From Aliiruegeria sabulilitoris (lineage in GTDB: Bacteria; Pseudomonadota; Alphaproteobacteria; Rhodobacterales; Rhodobacteraceae), in contig NZ_LOAS01000015.1 in NCBI RefSeq assembly GCF_001558155.1, positions 1 through 64,000 of the forward strand: DNA of 64,000 bases, given 5' to 3'. The notes under the pieces were generated by a model. That model was not told the origin of the DNA and did no database searches. It saw only the letters and a list, made by a program, of their open reading frames with translations. Made by a program: the position numbers and the translations under genes. Each line of letters starts with the position of its first letter. Within the stretch, counting starts at the first letter, position 1. This document shows, in pieces, positions 7,649 through 15,554 of the stretch.

Positions 7649-8583
7649 AGCCGCGCCAGCCTCTCCAGGAGCAGGTCGAAAAAGCCCTTCGCGTCCACTT
7701 CGCCAATAAAGGTCGCGTTTGGCGAACGGTCCGTTACGCCCCACCAATCGGCGACGGTCATGCCACGGGTCAACGCGCTCTGGGTCTCGATCTCTACATT
7801 GATATGCTTGCCGCTGAACAGCTCCGGCTTCAGCAGCCATGCAATGACGCACGGATCGTGCAGCGGGCCGCCGGCGCCGCCATATTTCTCGACGTCGAAC
7901 CGCTCGTAGAAATCCAGCCAGGCCGACACCACCCGCGCAACCGGCGTGTCCAGCGCGGCGACTTCTGCCAACCATTCGCTGGTGATCAGCGCCTTATGCG
8001 TCACATCGAGGGGCAGGATGGTGATATCGATGCCGCTCTTCATCACGATATCGGCCGCTTCGGGATCGACATAGATGTTGAACTCGGCCGCCGGCGTGAC
8101 GTTGCCGACCTCGAAATAGGCCCCGCCCATCAGGACAATCCCCGCCAGCCGCTCGGCGATATCCGGTGCGCGTTCCAACGCGGTGGCCACGTTGGTGAGC
8201 GGGCCGAGCGGGCAGAGCGTGACGGTGCCGGGCGGTTCGCGGCGGATATGGTGGATGATCGCCTCCACCGCGTGCAGGTCCGCCACCGGCATGCTCGGGT
8301 CAGGCAGGTCGTATCCGTCCAGCCCCGTCTTTCCATGCACATGTTCGGCGGTGACGAGCGTGCGCTTCATGGGCGCGTCGCAACCTTCGTGCACGGCCAC
8401 GTCGCGCCGGCCGGCCAGCTCGCAGATGACGCGGGCATTGCGGGAAGTCCTGTCGAGCGGCACGTTGCCGGCGACGGCGGTGATTGCCAGCACCTCCAAC
8501 TCCGGCGAGGCCAGCGCAAGCAGGATCGCGACGGCGTCGTCCTGTCCGGGATCGGTGTCGATGATGATCTTGCGGGGGGGCAT
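7645..8583 (-). CDS. Inosine-uridine preferring nucleoside hydrolase
   Basis: A 312-residue hydrolase that splits the N-glycosidic bond of ribonucleosides for base salvage or catabolism. The family calcium site is intact: DTDPGQDDA (residues 9-17), LCPLGPLTNVA in the middle, the NIYVDPEAA substrate loop and LHDPCVIAWL near residue 235. The start is ATG at 8583, with CAGGAGAAG just upstream; an upstream in-frame ATG has no homology and a poorer site. It is the first gene of the operon with GrpB and GNAT. The window also holds ureide catabolism genes (60-62 kb), but they are too far away to be co-regulated by position. Confidence 0.92.
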   Translation of the reverse strand: MPPRKIIIDTDPGQDDAVAILLALASPELEVLAITAVAGNVPLDRTSRNARVICELAGRRDVAVHEGCDAPMKRTLVTAEHVHGKTGLDGYDLPDPSMPVADLHAVEAIIHHIRREPPGTVTLCPLGPLTNVATALERAPDIAERLAGIVLMGGAYFEVGNVTPAAEFNIYVDPEAADIVMKSGIDITILPLDVTHKALITSEWLAEVAALDTPVARVVSAWLDFYERFDVEKYGGAGGPLHDPCVIAWLLKPELFSGKHINVEIETQSALTRGMTVADWWGVTDRSPNATFIGEVDAKGFFDLLLERLARL

Positions 8584-8673
8584 ATTCTTCTCCTGACGCA
8601 CGTCCTGACGCACGGCGCGACCTTGGCCCGCGCGGCGACGGTTGTCCAGACGGCGGGCCGGAGCAACTTGGCG

Positions 8674-9888
8674 CTATTTCGCCGGAACCTCCCGTGTCAC
8701 CACTTTCGCGCCCGCTTCAAGCGTCTTGTGCACAGGGCAGCGGTCGGCAATATCCATCAGGCGCGCCCGCTGCTCGGCATCGAGCGCCCCGTCCAGGCGC
8801 ACCCGCCGCTCGAATCGGTCGATCCGGTTCGGGCCGGTCAGGTCGCTGTCCTGCGCGTGGACCTTGTCATGCGTGACCTCGACCGAGACATGCTCCAACG
8901 GCCAGCCCTTACGGCGCGCATACATGCGGATCGTCATCGAGGTGCAACTGGCCAGCGCGGCCGACAGCAACCCGTAGGGGCTCATGCCCCTGTCCGTGCC
9001 GCCGTAAGCCGCCGGTTCATCGGCCTGAATGTAGTGATGCGGACCGGCGTTGATATCCTGCAGGAAACCCGCCGGGTCGGCCTCCGACGAGCGCACGACG
9101 CCCTCGGGCGCGCCCGGCGGCGGGGCAGGGGGACGCAGGTCGAGATAGCGCCCCGCCCAGGCGGCGATGACCTCGGCGGCATATTCGGCATCTTCCGCCC
9201 GGCTCAGAAGGTGGTCGGCATCGTCTAGGGTAACGAAGCTTTTCGGGTGCCGCGCGGCGGTAAAGATCGCGGTGGCATTCTCGATCGAAACCACGTCGTC
9301 CAGCGGTGCGTGCAGGATGAGCAACGCCCGGCGGAGCGACGCGATTTCCACGCTCAGGTCGGTTTCGATCGCGTCACGAACAAAATCCTGCCCGATGCGG
9401 AAGGGGCGTCCGCCTAGGTCGACCTCGGCGGCGCCATCCGCCGCGATCCTTGGCAACGCATCGTGGAAATTATGTGTCACGTGGCCGGGATCGAAGGGCG
9501 CAGCGAGCGTTGCCACCGCCTTTACGCTGTCGATCCGGCCCGCGGCTTTCAGAACGGCGGCACCGCCGAGCGAGTGGCCAATCAGCAGGCTCGGGGTCAT
9601 GCCGATCTCTGCCAGATGCGCTGCCGCTGCTTCGATGTCGCCGACATTCGACGTGAAGGTCGTGTTCTCGAACTCACCCTCCGAATGGCCAAGACCCGTG
9701 AAATCGAAGCGCAGCACCGCGATGCCCATCATCGCCAACCGCTGCGAGATACGTCGCGCCGCCGCGATATCCTTGGAGCAGGAGAAGCAATGAGCAAAGA
9801 CCGCCGTGGCCAGATGCGGCCCCTCGGGGCGATCGAGCCGGGCGGCGAGCGGGTGGCCCTGCGCGCCGACAAATGTGAATCGTTCCAT
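8674..9888 (-). CDS. Bifunctional alpha/beta hydrolase-OsmC fusion protein
   Basis: A 404-residue two-domain protein. Residues 1-250 form an alpha/beta hydrolase with the nucleophile elbow GHSLGG (Ser106), an acid in HAPLDDVVS (Asp197) and the His in DDADHLLS (His226). Residues 260-404 form an OsmC/Ohr-type domain with the two redox cysteines in ALASCTSMTIRMYA (Cys315) and ADRCPVHKTL (Cys384). OsmC domains reduce organic hydroperoxides. The fusion might hydrolyse an ester and reduce the released or bound peroxide, but the substrate is unknown. The start is ATG at 9888 with GAGGG upstream. It stands alone between the nucleoside hydrolase operon and the divergent DUF3445 gene. Confidence 0.9.
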   Translation of the reverse strand: MERFTFVGAQGHPLAARLDRPEGPHLATAVFAHCFSCSKDIAAARRISQRLAMMGIAVLRFDFTGLGHSEGEFENTTFTSNVGDIEAAAAHLAEIGMTPSLLIGHSLGGAAVLKAAGRIDSVKAVATLAAPFDPGHVTHNFHDALPRIAADGAAEVDLGGRPFRIGQDFVRDAIETDLSVEIASLRRALLILHAPLDDVVSIENATAIFTAARHPKSFVTLDDADHLLSRAEDAEYAAEVIAAWAGRYLDLRPPAPPPGAPEGVVRSSEADPAGFLQDINAGPHHYIQADEPAAYGGTDRGMSPYGLLSAALASCTSMTIRMYARRKGWPLEHVSVEVTHDKVHAQDSDLTGPNRIDRFERRVRLDGALDAEQRARLMDIADRCPVHKTLEAGAKVVTREVPAK

Positions 9889-10103
9889 TGCAAACCCTCG
9901 GGACAGATACGGTGCTGTTTTAATAGTGGTCCCCGGCTGCGTGCGACCCAAGCACTGTGTCGGCCCTGTCACGCAATGGTTACGGGCGTCCACTCGGTAT
10001 TGGCAGATCGCAAGGCGCCTGAGCTTGGGCAAAACCCATCCTGCGCGCAGGGCGGCACCATGCCACGCTTTTTCCCGTTCCAAAGAGGGCGCAGGGTCGG
10101 GGG
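9889..10103. other. Divergent intergenic region
   Basis: This 215-bp spacer separates the divergent hydrolase-OsmC gene and the DUF3445 gene and should contain both promoters. I see no convincing paired -35/-10 boxes, operator or small gene in it. Confidence 0.4.
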
Positions 10104-10900
10104 ATGACTTCGACCAGCACCACCGCACCGATCCTCAATCGCAACCTTGCCGTTCGGCCCTGGCGCCTGCCACGAGCGCGCAGCCTGCCGGGGATCGCCC
10201 CCGTTTCGCTCGATGATTGGCTGTGGCAGCTCGACAGCTACCCCGCGCAGATGGCCGAGCGGGAGCGCCTGTTACAGAGCCAACCCGACAAGGTCCACGG
10301 GTTGCAGGCGGACGCCTTGGCGCCGGCGCGGGAATTGTACGACCTCGTGCTTGGTATCCTGAAAACGCGCGTCGGATTCTGTCGGGAAGAGGCGGGCATG
10401 CGCTGTCCGGATGGCCGGGTGGTACCGCTCGACCGGGGTACGCCGCTGATGACGTTGGGGCGGCTCGTTCAGGAAGACTTCTGTATTCTGCAACGCAAGG
10501 AGGGGCAGGGGGAGCATCTGTTGACCGGCGCGATCCTCTGTTTCCCGGCAAGTTGGACATTGGCCGAAAAACTGGGCCGGCCGATGATGGGGATCCACGT
10601 TCCTGTGAAGGTCTATGACTCGGAGCTTGGCCGGCGGGTGCAAAGGCTTCTGGACGGGATCCAGCCGGGGCGGCCCTTGTCGCGCTCGAATGCGTTCTTC
10701 TACGACGATCCCGCCTTGTTCCAGCCTCGGCCGGAGAACGATCCGCGCCCTGCCGGTGGGCCGGAGGCGCCCTATTACGTTCGGAGCGGCAATGCCTGCT
10801 CCGCCTGCCCGAAAGCGATGCGGTTGCCTTCTCGATCCATACGATCCTCATGGAGCGGCAACAGCTCGATGCGGAGGATTTTGCGGTGCTCGGGGAGTAG
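10104..10900 (+). pseudogene. DUF3445 (heme-dependent oxidative N-demethylase-like) gene with a late frameshift
   Basis: The first about 228 codons encode a DUF3445 protein: VSLDDWLWQLDSYPAQMAER, LGRLVQEDFCILQ and CFPASWTLAEKLGRPMMGIHVPV are the family core. Relatives are heme-dependent oxidative N-demethylase subunits. Near 10782-10789 the expected frame is lost. In another frame the sequence continues as QCLLRLPESDAVAFSIHT and then LMERQQLDAEDFAVLGE with a stop at 10898-10900, which is the normal family ending. At the break the family sequence VRSERQCL would need about four more bases, consistent with loss of one unit of a tandem GAGC. Either the gene is a recent pseudogene with a foreign tail, or this is a sequencing error. 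Confidence 0.75.
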
Positions 10901-10915
10901 AGGGTTCCTGCAGGC

Positions 10916-11764
10916 TCAGGCCGCGAAGTCCTGCGTGTCCATTTCCGGCGGTGAGATCGGCTTGCCATGCAATTCTTCCAGCCGGAGCCTTATGGCGCCC
11001 CGCTCATCGATGCGAACCCGGAAACGCTCACCCTCGGCGGTGGCAAACTCCATACCGTCGGACACGGCCAATCCCGTGGCGCGCAGGTGCGCGACGAAGG
11101 CGTAGACGCGCTGCATCATCCAGGGCAGGGAAACCGGCGCGTATTCCGTGCTGAGGGTGCGGTCGAGCAGATGCTGCGCCCCCTCCACATCCAGCGAAAT
11201 CCATTCTTCACCCGCCTTCTCGCGACAACTCGGACGCGGATGCAGGAAAAGTGGCAGGGGGAACAGCATATTGCCCATGGCGGAAAAACGACCCGGGCTG
11301 AGAAGCTGATCCGACTGCGCCCAATGCACCGCGAGCGGATGGCACCCCTGCGCGAGTTGTGTCGCTGCGGTATGGGCCAGGATCAGCATGCACTCATAGA
11401 TCGCGTGCGACGGAGGCGGGAAGGCTTGCCCGCGCGGCTGCGGGCGTGGCCCGGTGCCGACCCGCAGCGTCACCGAGGCCCGGTGACGGGCGACGGCCAC
11501 GGAGAGATCGTCATGCATCATCCCGGCCAGTTCGGAAGAAAGCGCGCTGTCAAACCGATCATCCAAGAGGGGCAGATCCCGGGCGCGCAGTTGCAGGTGC
11601 AGGTCGGGCGAGGAAAGCAGTTGAGTCTGATGCCAGTCGAGCCGCTCGAAAGGGGGGCAGTTCGTGCTCATCCGTGCTTCGAGCGCGGCATGAATTTGCC
11701 CCATGTCGAAACGCGCCGGGCGCGGCAGCAGAAGCGTCGTGGAAATCTCGGTCGGCAGGGGCAT
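10916..11764 (-). CDS. Conserved hypothetical protein
   Basis: A 282-residue soluble protein that I do not recognise. It has no signal peptide or membrane segment. Visible features are an acidic N-terminal third (FDMGQIHAALEARMS), a proline-rich patch around residue 105 (TGPRPQPRGQAFPPPSHAIYE) and a C-terminal segment rich in charged residues. The frame has good codon use and starts with ATG at 11764. It converges with the frameshifted DUF3445 gene, 15 bases apart, and the next gene upstream is the AsnC-type regulator on the same strand after about 160 bases. No function can be inferred from context. Confidence 0.65.
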   Translation of the reverse strand: MPLPTEISTTLLLPRPARFDMGQIHAALEARMSTNCPPFERLDWHQTQLLSSPDLHLQLRARDLPLLDDRFDSALSSELAGMMHDDLSVAVARHRASVTLRVGTGPRPQPRGQAFPPPSHAIYECMLILAHTAATQLAQGCHPLAVHWAQSDQLLSPGRFSAMGNMLFPLPLFLHPRPSCREKAGEEWISLDVEGAQHLLDRTLSTEYAPVSLPWMMQRVYAFVAHLRATGLAVSDGMEFATAEGERFRVRIDERGAIRLRLEELHGKPISPPEMDTQDFAA

Positions 11765-11921
11765 AATGTCGGCCTGTTCGCAAATGGTTTCAGCCTAGAG
11801 TGCCGGGACAAAGCGGAAAGATTACGGCGCAAGAGCGGAATTGAATGGGCAGGCATTGTGTCCGACGACGAAACTGTGGCGACCTGTGACCTGACTTGTT
11901 TCATGTTGGCCGCTGGAATGC

Positions 11922-12359
11922 TCAAACGCTGCTCAGCAACAGGCTCGTTTCGCTGTTCAGGATCCCGTCTGTTTGCCGCACTTCCCGCAGGACCCGGTCA
12001 AAATCGCCGAGCGATGCCGCCTGGATCTCGGCCACCAGGTCCCAATTGCCATTTGTCGTGTGCAACTGATGCAGTTCGGGAATGCCCCGCAGGCGGCGTG
12101 TCACTTCCGTGGTCGATTTGCCCGCAACCTCGATCATCATGATGGCCCGTATCGCGTCGAGCTCGGCTTCGGAACGGACCCGGACCGTAAAGCCCAGCAG
12201 CGTGCCTGACGCGATCATCCGGTCGATCCGGTTCTGAACCGTTCCCCGCGATACCCCGAGGATCTCGGCAAGCTTCGAGAGAGGCGCGCGCCCGTCGCGG
12301 CGCAGAAGCGCCACCAATTCGCGGTCCAGAGCGTCGAGAATTTGCTTTGCTTCCGTCAT
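11922..12359 (-). CDS. Lrp/AsnC-family transcriptional regulator
   Basis: A 145-residue regulator with the standard AsnC layout: an N-terminal winged helix (LDALDRELVALLRRDGRAPLSKLAEILGVSRGTVQNRIDRM, about residues 7-50) and a C-terminal RAM ligand-binding domain with a HQLHTTNGNWDLVAEI-type strand. The start is ATG at 12359; an upstream ATG adds 30 residues without homology. It is divergent from ornithine cyclodeaminase and ctlX. It therefore probably senses arginine, ornithine or a related amino acid and controls those genes and itself, as in other AsnC-ocd pairs. The effector is inferred. Confidence 0.88.
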   Translation of the reverse strand: MTEAKQILDALDRELVALLRRDGRAPLSKLAEILGVSRGTVQNRIDRMIASGTLLGFTVRVRSEAELDAIRAIMMIEVAGKSTTEVTRRLRGIPELHQLHTTNGNWDLVAEIQAASLGDFDRVLREVRQTDGILNSETSLLLSSV

Positions 12360-12395
12360 TGGAACCTTCGCGGGTGACAAATCGCTAACTTGATC

Positions 12396-12417
12396 TGTCA
12401 AATCTATCAAAATGACA
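12396..12417. promoter_or_regulatory. Candidate AsnC-type operator (imperfect inverted repeat)
   Basis: TGTCA (12396-12400) and TGACA (12413-12417) flank an A/T-rich core in the divergent regulator-ocd spacer. This fits the loose, A/T-centred inverted repeats bound by Lrp/AsnC proteins. A further TGACA-like half site lies nearby (about 12375). The function is inferred from position only. Confidence 0.35.
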
Positions 12418-12517
12418 AGAATTTCTGCATATTTATGCCATTTCGACACTTACTCGGCTGCGGTATTGTTATCGGACCCGCCTGATCCGAGATCCGCCAT
12501 CACGAAAGTCTCTCTGA

Positions 12518-13582
12518 ATGTCCTTCGATTCCTCGCGTGTTCCGTCACTGAACCTCGTCCCCTTCGTGTCCGTGGACGACATGATGCAGACCGTGTTGGA
12601 TATCGGTGTCGAGGAGATGCTGGCGGGGATAGCCGCCTATATCGAGGAGGACTTCGTGCGTTGGGAGGCGTTCGACAAGACGCCCCGGCTAGCGGCGCAT
12701 TCCTCGGTGGGGGTGATCGAGCTGATGCCGACTTCGGATGGCAAGGAGTATGCGTTCAAATACGTAAACGGGCATCCCAAGAACACAAAGGAGGGGCTGC
12801 AGACAGTCACCGCTTTCGGCGTTCTGGCCGACGTTGATTCCGGCTACCCGGTGCTGATCTCGGAAATGACGATCCTGACCGCATTGCGGACAGCGGCGAT
12901 GTCTGCCGTGGCGGCAAAGTATCTGGCCCCGGCGGGCGCGGACACGATGGCGATCATCGGCAACGGTGCGCAGTCGGAGTTCCAGGCGCTGGCCTTCCAG
13001 CGGTTGGTTGGGATCAACAAGCTGCGCCTTTACGATGTCGATCCAGTCGCGACCGAAAAATGTGCGGCAAACCTGGCCGGGCGTGGGTTCGACATTGTCA
13101 AATGCGCCTCCGGGCAGGAGGCGGTCGAAGGGGCGCAGATCATCACCACCGTCACCGCCGACAAGCAATATGCCACGATCCTGACCGACAACATGGTCGG
13201 CGCGGGCGTCCATATCAACGCCATCGGCGGCGATTGTCCGGGCAAGACCGAGCTGCACAAGGATATCCTGCTGCGCTCTGACATCTTCGTTGAATACCCG
13301 CCGCAGACCCGGATCGAGGGAGAGATTCAGCAGCTTGATGCCGATCATCCGGTGATCGAGCTTTGGCAGGTGATCGCCGGTCAACGGGACGGGCGCAACT
13401 CGGCCCGTCAGGTGACCCTGTTCGACAGCGTGGGCTTCGCGATCGAGGATTTCTCGGCCCTGCGGTATCTGCGCGACCAGTTGGAGCGCACGGGCCGGTA
13501 CGAGAATCTCGACATGATCGCCGATCCGGACGAGCCGCGCGATCTTTTCGGGATGATCCTGCGCGCGGGTGCCCAGCGATGA
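12518..13582 (+). CDS. ocd: Ornithine cyclodeaminase
   Basis: A 354-residue member of the ornithine cyclodeaminase/mu-crystallin family that converts ornithine to proline plus ammonia using NAD. It has the substrate-side lysines and KYVNGHPKNTKEGL around residues 81-94, SEMTILTALRTAAMSA with the conserved arginine (124), and the dinucleotide motif IIGNGAQSE (146-154). The length is normal for the ornithine-specific branch. The Shine-Dalgarno is poor. Its stop overlaps the start of ctlX (ATGA), so the two are coupled, and the divergent AsnC gene is the likely regulator. Together they suggest arginine, citrulline and ornithine catabolism. Confidence 0.92.
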   Translation: MSFDSSRVPSLNLVPFVSVDDMMQTVLDIGVEEMLAGIAAYIEEDFVRWEAFDKTPRLAAHSSVGVIELMPTSDGKEYAFKYVNGHPKNTKEGLQTVTAFGVLADVDSGYPVLISEMTILTALRTAAMSAVAAKYLAPAGADTMAIIGNGAQSEFQALAFQRLVGINKLRLYDVDPVATEKCAANLAGRGFDIVKCASGQEAVEGAQIITTVTADKQYATILTDNMVGAGVHINAIGGDCPGKTELHKDILLRSDIFVEYPPQTRIEGEIQQLDADHPVIELWQVIAGQRDGRNSARQVTLFDSVGFAIEDFSALRYLRDQLERTGRYENLDMIADPDEPRDLFGMILRAGAQR

Positions 13583-14517
13583 TCGAAAGGCATGCCCGTC
13601 GCTCCGTCCAGGCGCCGAGCGCGGTCGTCATGATCCGACCGCACCATTTCGCGCCAAATAGCGAAACCGCCGAGGACAATGCCTTTCAGCAGGAGGCCGG
13701 ACATCTGGATGCGGCGGAAGTGTCGAGGCTGGCCCATGCCGAGGTTTCCCGAGCGGCAGAGGCGCTGGAGGCGGTCGGTGTCCGGACTCATATCTTCGAG
13801 GACGAAAGCCGTCTGACGCCGGACTCCGTTTTTCCCAACAACTGGTTCTCGACCCACCCCGGCGGGCATGTTGCGATCTTCCCGATGTTTCCCGTCACCC
13901 GGCGCAGGGAAAGACGGGCCGATGTGATCGAGATGCTCAAGCGCGACTACAGGGTTCAGGAAGTGGTCGATTACTCCGGGCTGGAACGCGACGGGCTCTT
14001 TTTGGAAGGGACCGGGGCCATGGTGCTCGATCACATCGACCGCGTGGCCTATGTCGTGCGGTCGAACCGGGCGGATCCGATCATCCTCGAACGTTTCTGC
14101 TCCCACTTCAAATACGAGCCAATGGTGTTCGATGCGCATGATGCGCGTGGTGTGCCCGTCTATCACACGAATGTCCTGATGTGCATCGCGACCGAATTCG
14201 TGCTGCTGGGGGTGGACATGATGGTCGATGATGCCCGCCGGCAGCATATTCTGGAACGTTTCGAAGAATCCGGGCGTGAAGTCGTCTCGCTTTCCAATTC
14301 GCAGATCGCCGATTTCGCTGGAAACGCAATTGAGCTGCAAGGCAGAAACGGGCGGGTTCTTGCGCTGTCGACGCGCGCGTTGAACGCTCTGCGGCCCGAT
14401 CAGGTTGCCGTCATCGAACAAACAGCGGAGTTGTTGCCACTGCATGTGCCAACCATCGAGTTGGCGGGAGGGTCGGTGCGCTGCATGCTGGCCGGTGTGC
14501 ATCTGTCGCGCAGGTAG
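13579..14517 (+). CDS. ctlX: Citrulline/arginine-type hydrolase (CtlX, arginine deiminase-related)
   Basis: A 312-residue amidinotransferase-fold (GME superfamily) hydrolase. Catalytic elements are visible in order: PDSVFPNNWFSTH (Asp82 region), FLEGTGAMVLDH (Glu143), GVPVYHTNVLM (His196) and the nucleophile in GGSVRCMLAGVHL (Cys302). Members named CtlX take part in citrulline use, probably converting citrulline to ornithine, ammonia and CO2. Ornithine would then go to the ornithine cyclodeaminase encoded just upstream with a 4-base overlap. That pathway is established for relatives and inferred here. An assignment as a dimethylarginine hydrolase is less likely given the context. Confidence 0.85.
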   Translation: MIERHARRSVQAPSAVVMIRPHHFAPNSETAEDNAFQQEAGHLDAAEVSRLAHAEVSRAAEALEAVGVRTHIFEDESRLTPDSVFPNNWFSTHPGGHVAIFPMFPVTRRRERRADVIEMLKRDYRVQEVVDYSGLERDGLFLEGTGAMVLDHIDRVAYVVRSNRADPIILERFCSHFKYEPMVFDAHDARGVPVYHTNVLMCIATEFVLLGVDMMVDDARRQHILERFEESGREVVSLSNSQIADFAGNAIELQGRNGRVLALSTRALNALRPDQVAVIEQTAELLPLHVPTIELAGGSVRCMLAGVHLSRR

Positions 14518-14643
14518 AGACACATTCGTCAAGGCGTGCCGAAACGGAAATTCTCGGCGAAGAGTGCGATGCCAGCGACAGTCGGGCAATCCGGAAGCGA
14601 CCACCTCGCTTTTGGTCTGCCCGCCATGGTTGCAGGATACCTG

Positions 14644-15336
14644 TCACAACGACTTTCGCCGTCGCCTCCCCAGAAAGGCAGCAAACAGAATCAGACCCCC
14701 CAGCATGCTGGCCGCGCTGGAGGGGGCTGGTACCGCCGAAAGCGATTGCTGTTCCGCCACCCAAACGGCGTCTTGCGCTTTCAGAAAGGCGACAGTCCCG
14801 GCGTAAGTCAGCTTGTCGGAACCGTTGATGAACCGCAGGTCGAAGCTGTTCTTTGAGGCGTCCTCAAGCGCGCCGAAGAAATAGTCCTCCACCACCGAGT
14901 CCCCATCCGCGGCAGGGACCATCACGTCCAGACGCAGAAGCTCGAAGGCGAAATCGCCCAGATCCCCATGTGCGGACCTGTCCTGAACCCGGAAGATATC
15001 CTGTTGCTGTCCATCGGGCGCAATGATCTCGCTGAATTTCGCATCCATTGCCGCGCCGCTGTCATAGGAGCCGCCGTCCCATGTGATGACGAAGCTGCTG
15101 TCCAGAACCGACGCCTGGTTGTCTCCATCGGAAAACGCGACGATCATCGTTCCGGTAATTTGAACATCTTCCGACAGCTCGAAGGGTGATTGCTCGACGC
15201 TTCCCTTCACGGAGGTGATTGTGAGAGCATAGTCGTAGGTAACGCTCAGGGCTTGCACCGGGCGCGCAATGCCCGGCAGGCAGAGCAGCGCGAGAGACGC
15301 AAGGAGCGCTCCGATGCATTTCCGAACAATGTCCAT
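14644..15336 (-). CDS. Secreted protein with a C-terminal sorting-like tail
   Basis: A 230-residue exported protein. A signal peptide covers about residues 1-29 (basic start, hydrophobic LLASLALLCLPG, ending near VQALS). The middle is a beta-rich, acidic domain of unknown function. The C-terminus has VPAPSS, then a hydrophobic segment (about residues 205-223), then RRRRKSL. That order (proline motif, transmembrane helix, arginine cluster) is the layout of PEP-CTERM/VPLPA-CTERM sorting signals, which are cut by an exosortase. No exosortase gene is in the window. I chose ATG 15336, which has GGAAGCGGGA upstream; ATG 15348 is possible. Confidence 0.75.
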   Translation of the reverse strand: MDIVRKCIGALLASLALLCLPGIARPVQALSVTYDYALTITSVKGSVEQSPFELSEDVQITGTMIVAFSDGDNQASVLDSSFVITWDGGSYDSGAAMDAKFSEIIAPDGQQQDIFRVQDRSAHGDLGDFAFELLRLDVMVPAADGDSVVEDYFFGALEDASKNSFDLRFINGSDKLTYAGTVAFLKAQDAVWVAEQQSLSAVPAPSSAASMLGGLILFAAFLGRRRRKSL

Positions 15337-15493
15337 TCCCGCTTCCATCTGAGATCTATCGGTGCCGATTGCTTTCGGCGCGTGTCGATCTAGCGGCAAA
15401 GAGCTGAAGAAATGGAAAAGAAATCCGTGGATTGCATGGAAATGTTCTTGAAATGTTTTTCTGGCGGCCGGCGGCAAAACGAGCCGGGGGCAA

Positions 15494-15522
15494 TAAGAAA
15501 GGAGGCGCCCGAAGGCGCCTCC
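15494..15522 (-). terminator. Rho-independent terminator of glnB-glnA
   Basis: A perfect nine-pair stem (GGAGGCGCC with GGCGCCTCC, CGAA loop) lies about 30 bases after the glnA stop. On the minus strand it is followed by TTTCTTATTG. Confidence 0.85.
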
Positions 15523-15554
15523 CGCTGTCACTGTCCCTGTTGGTCTTGGATGCC

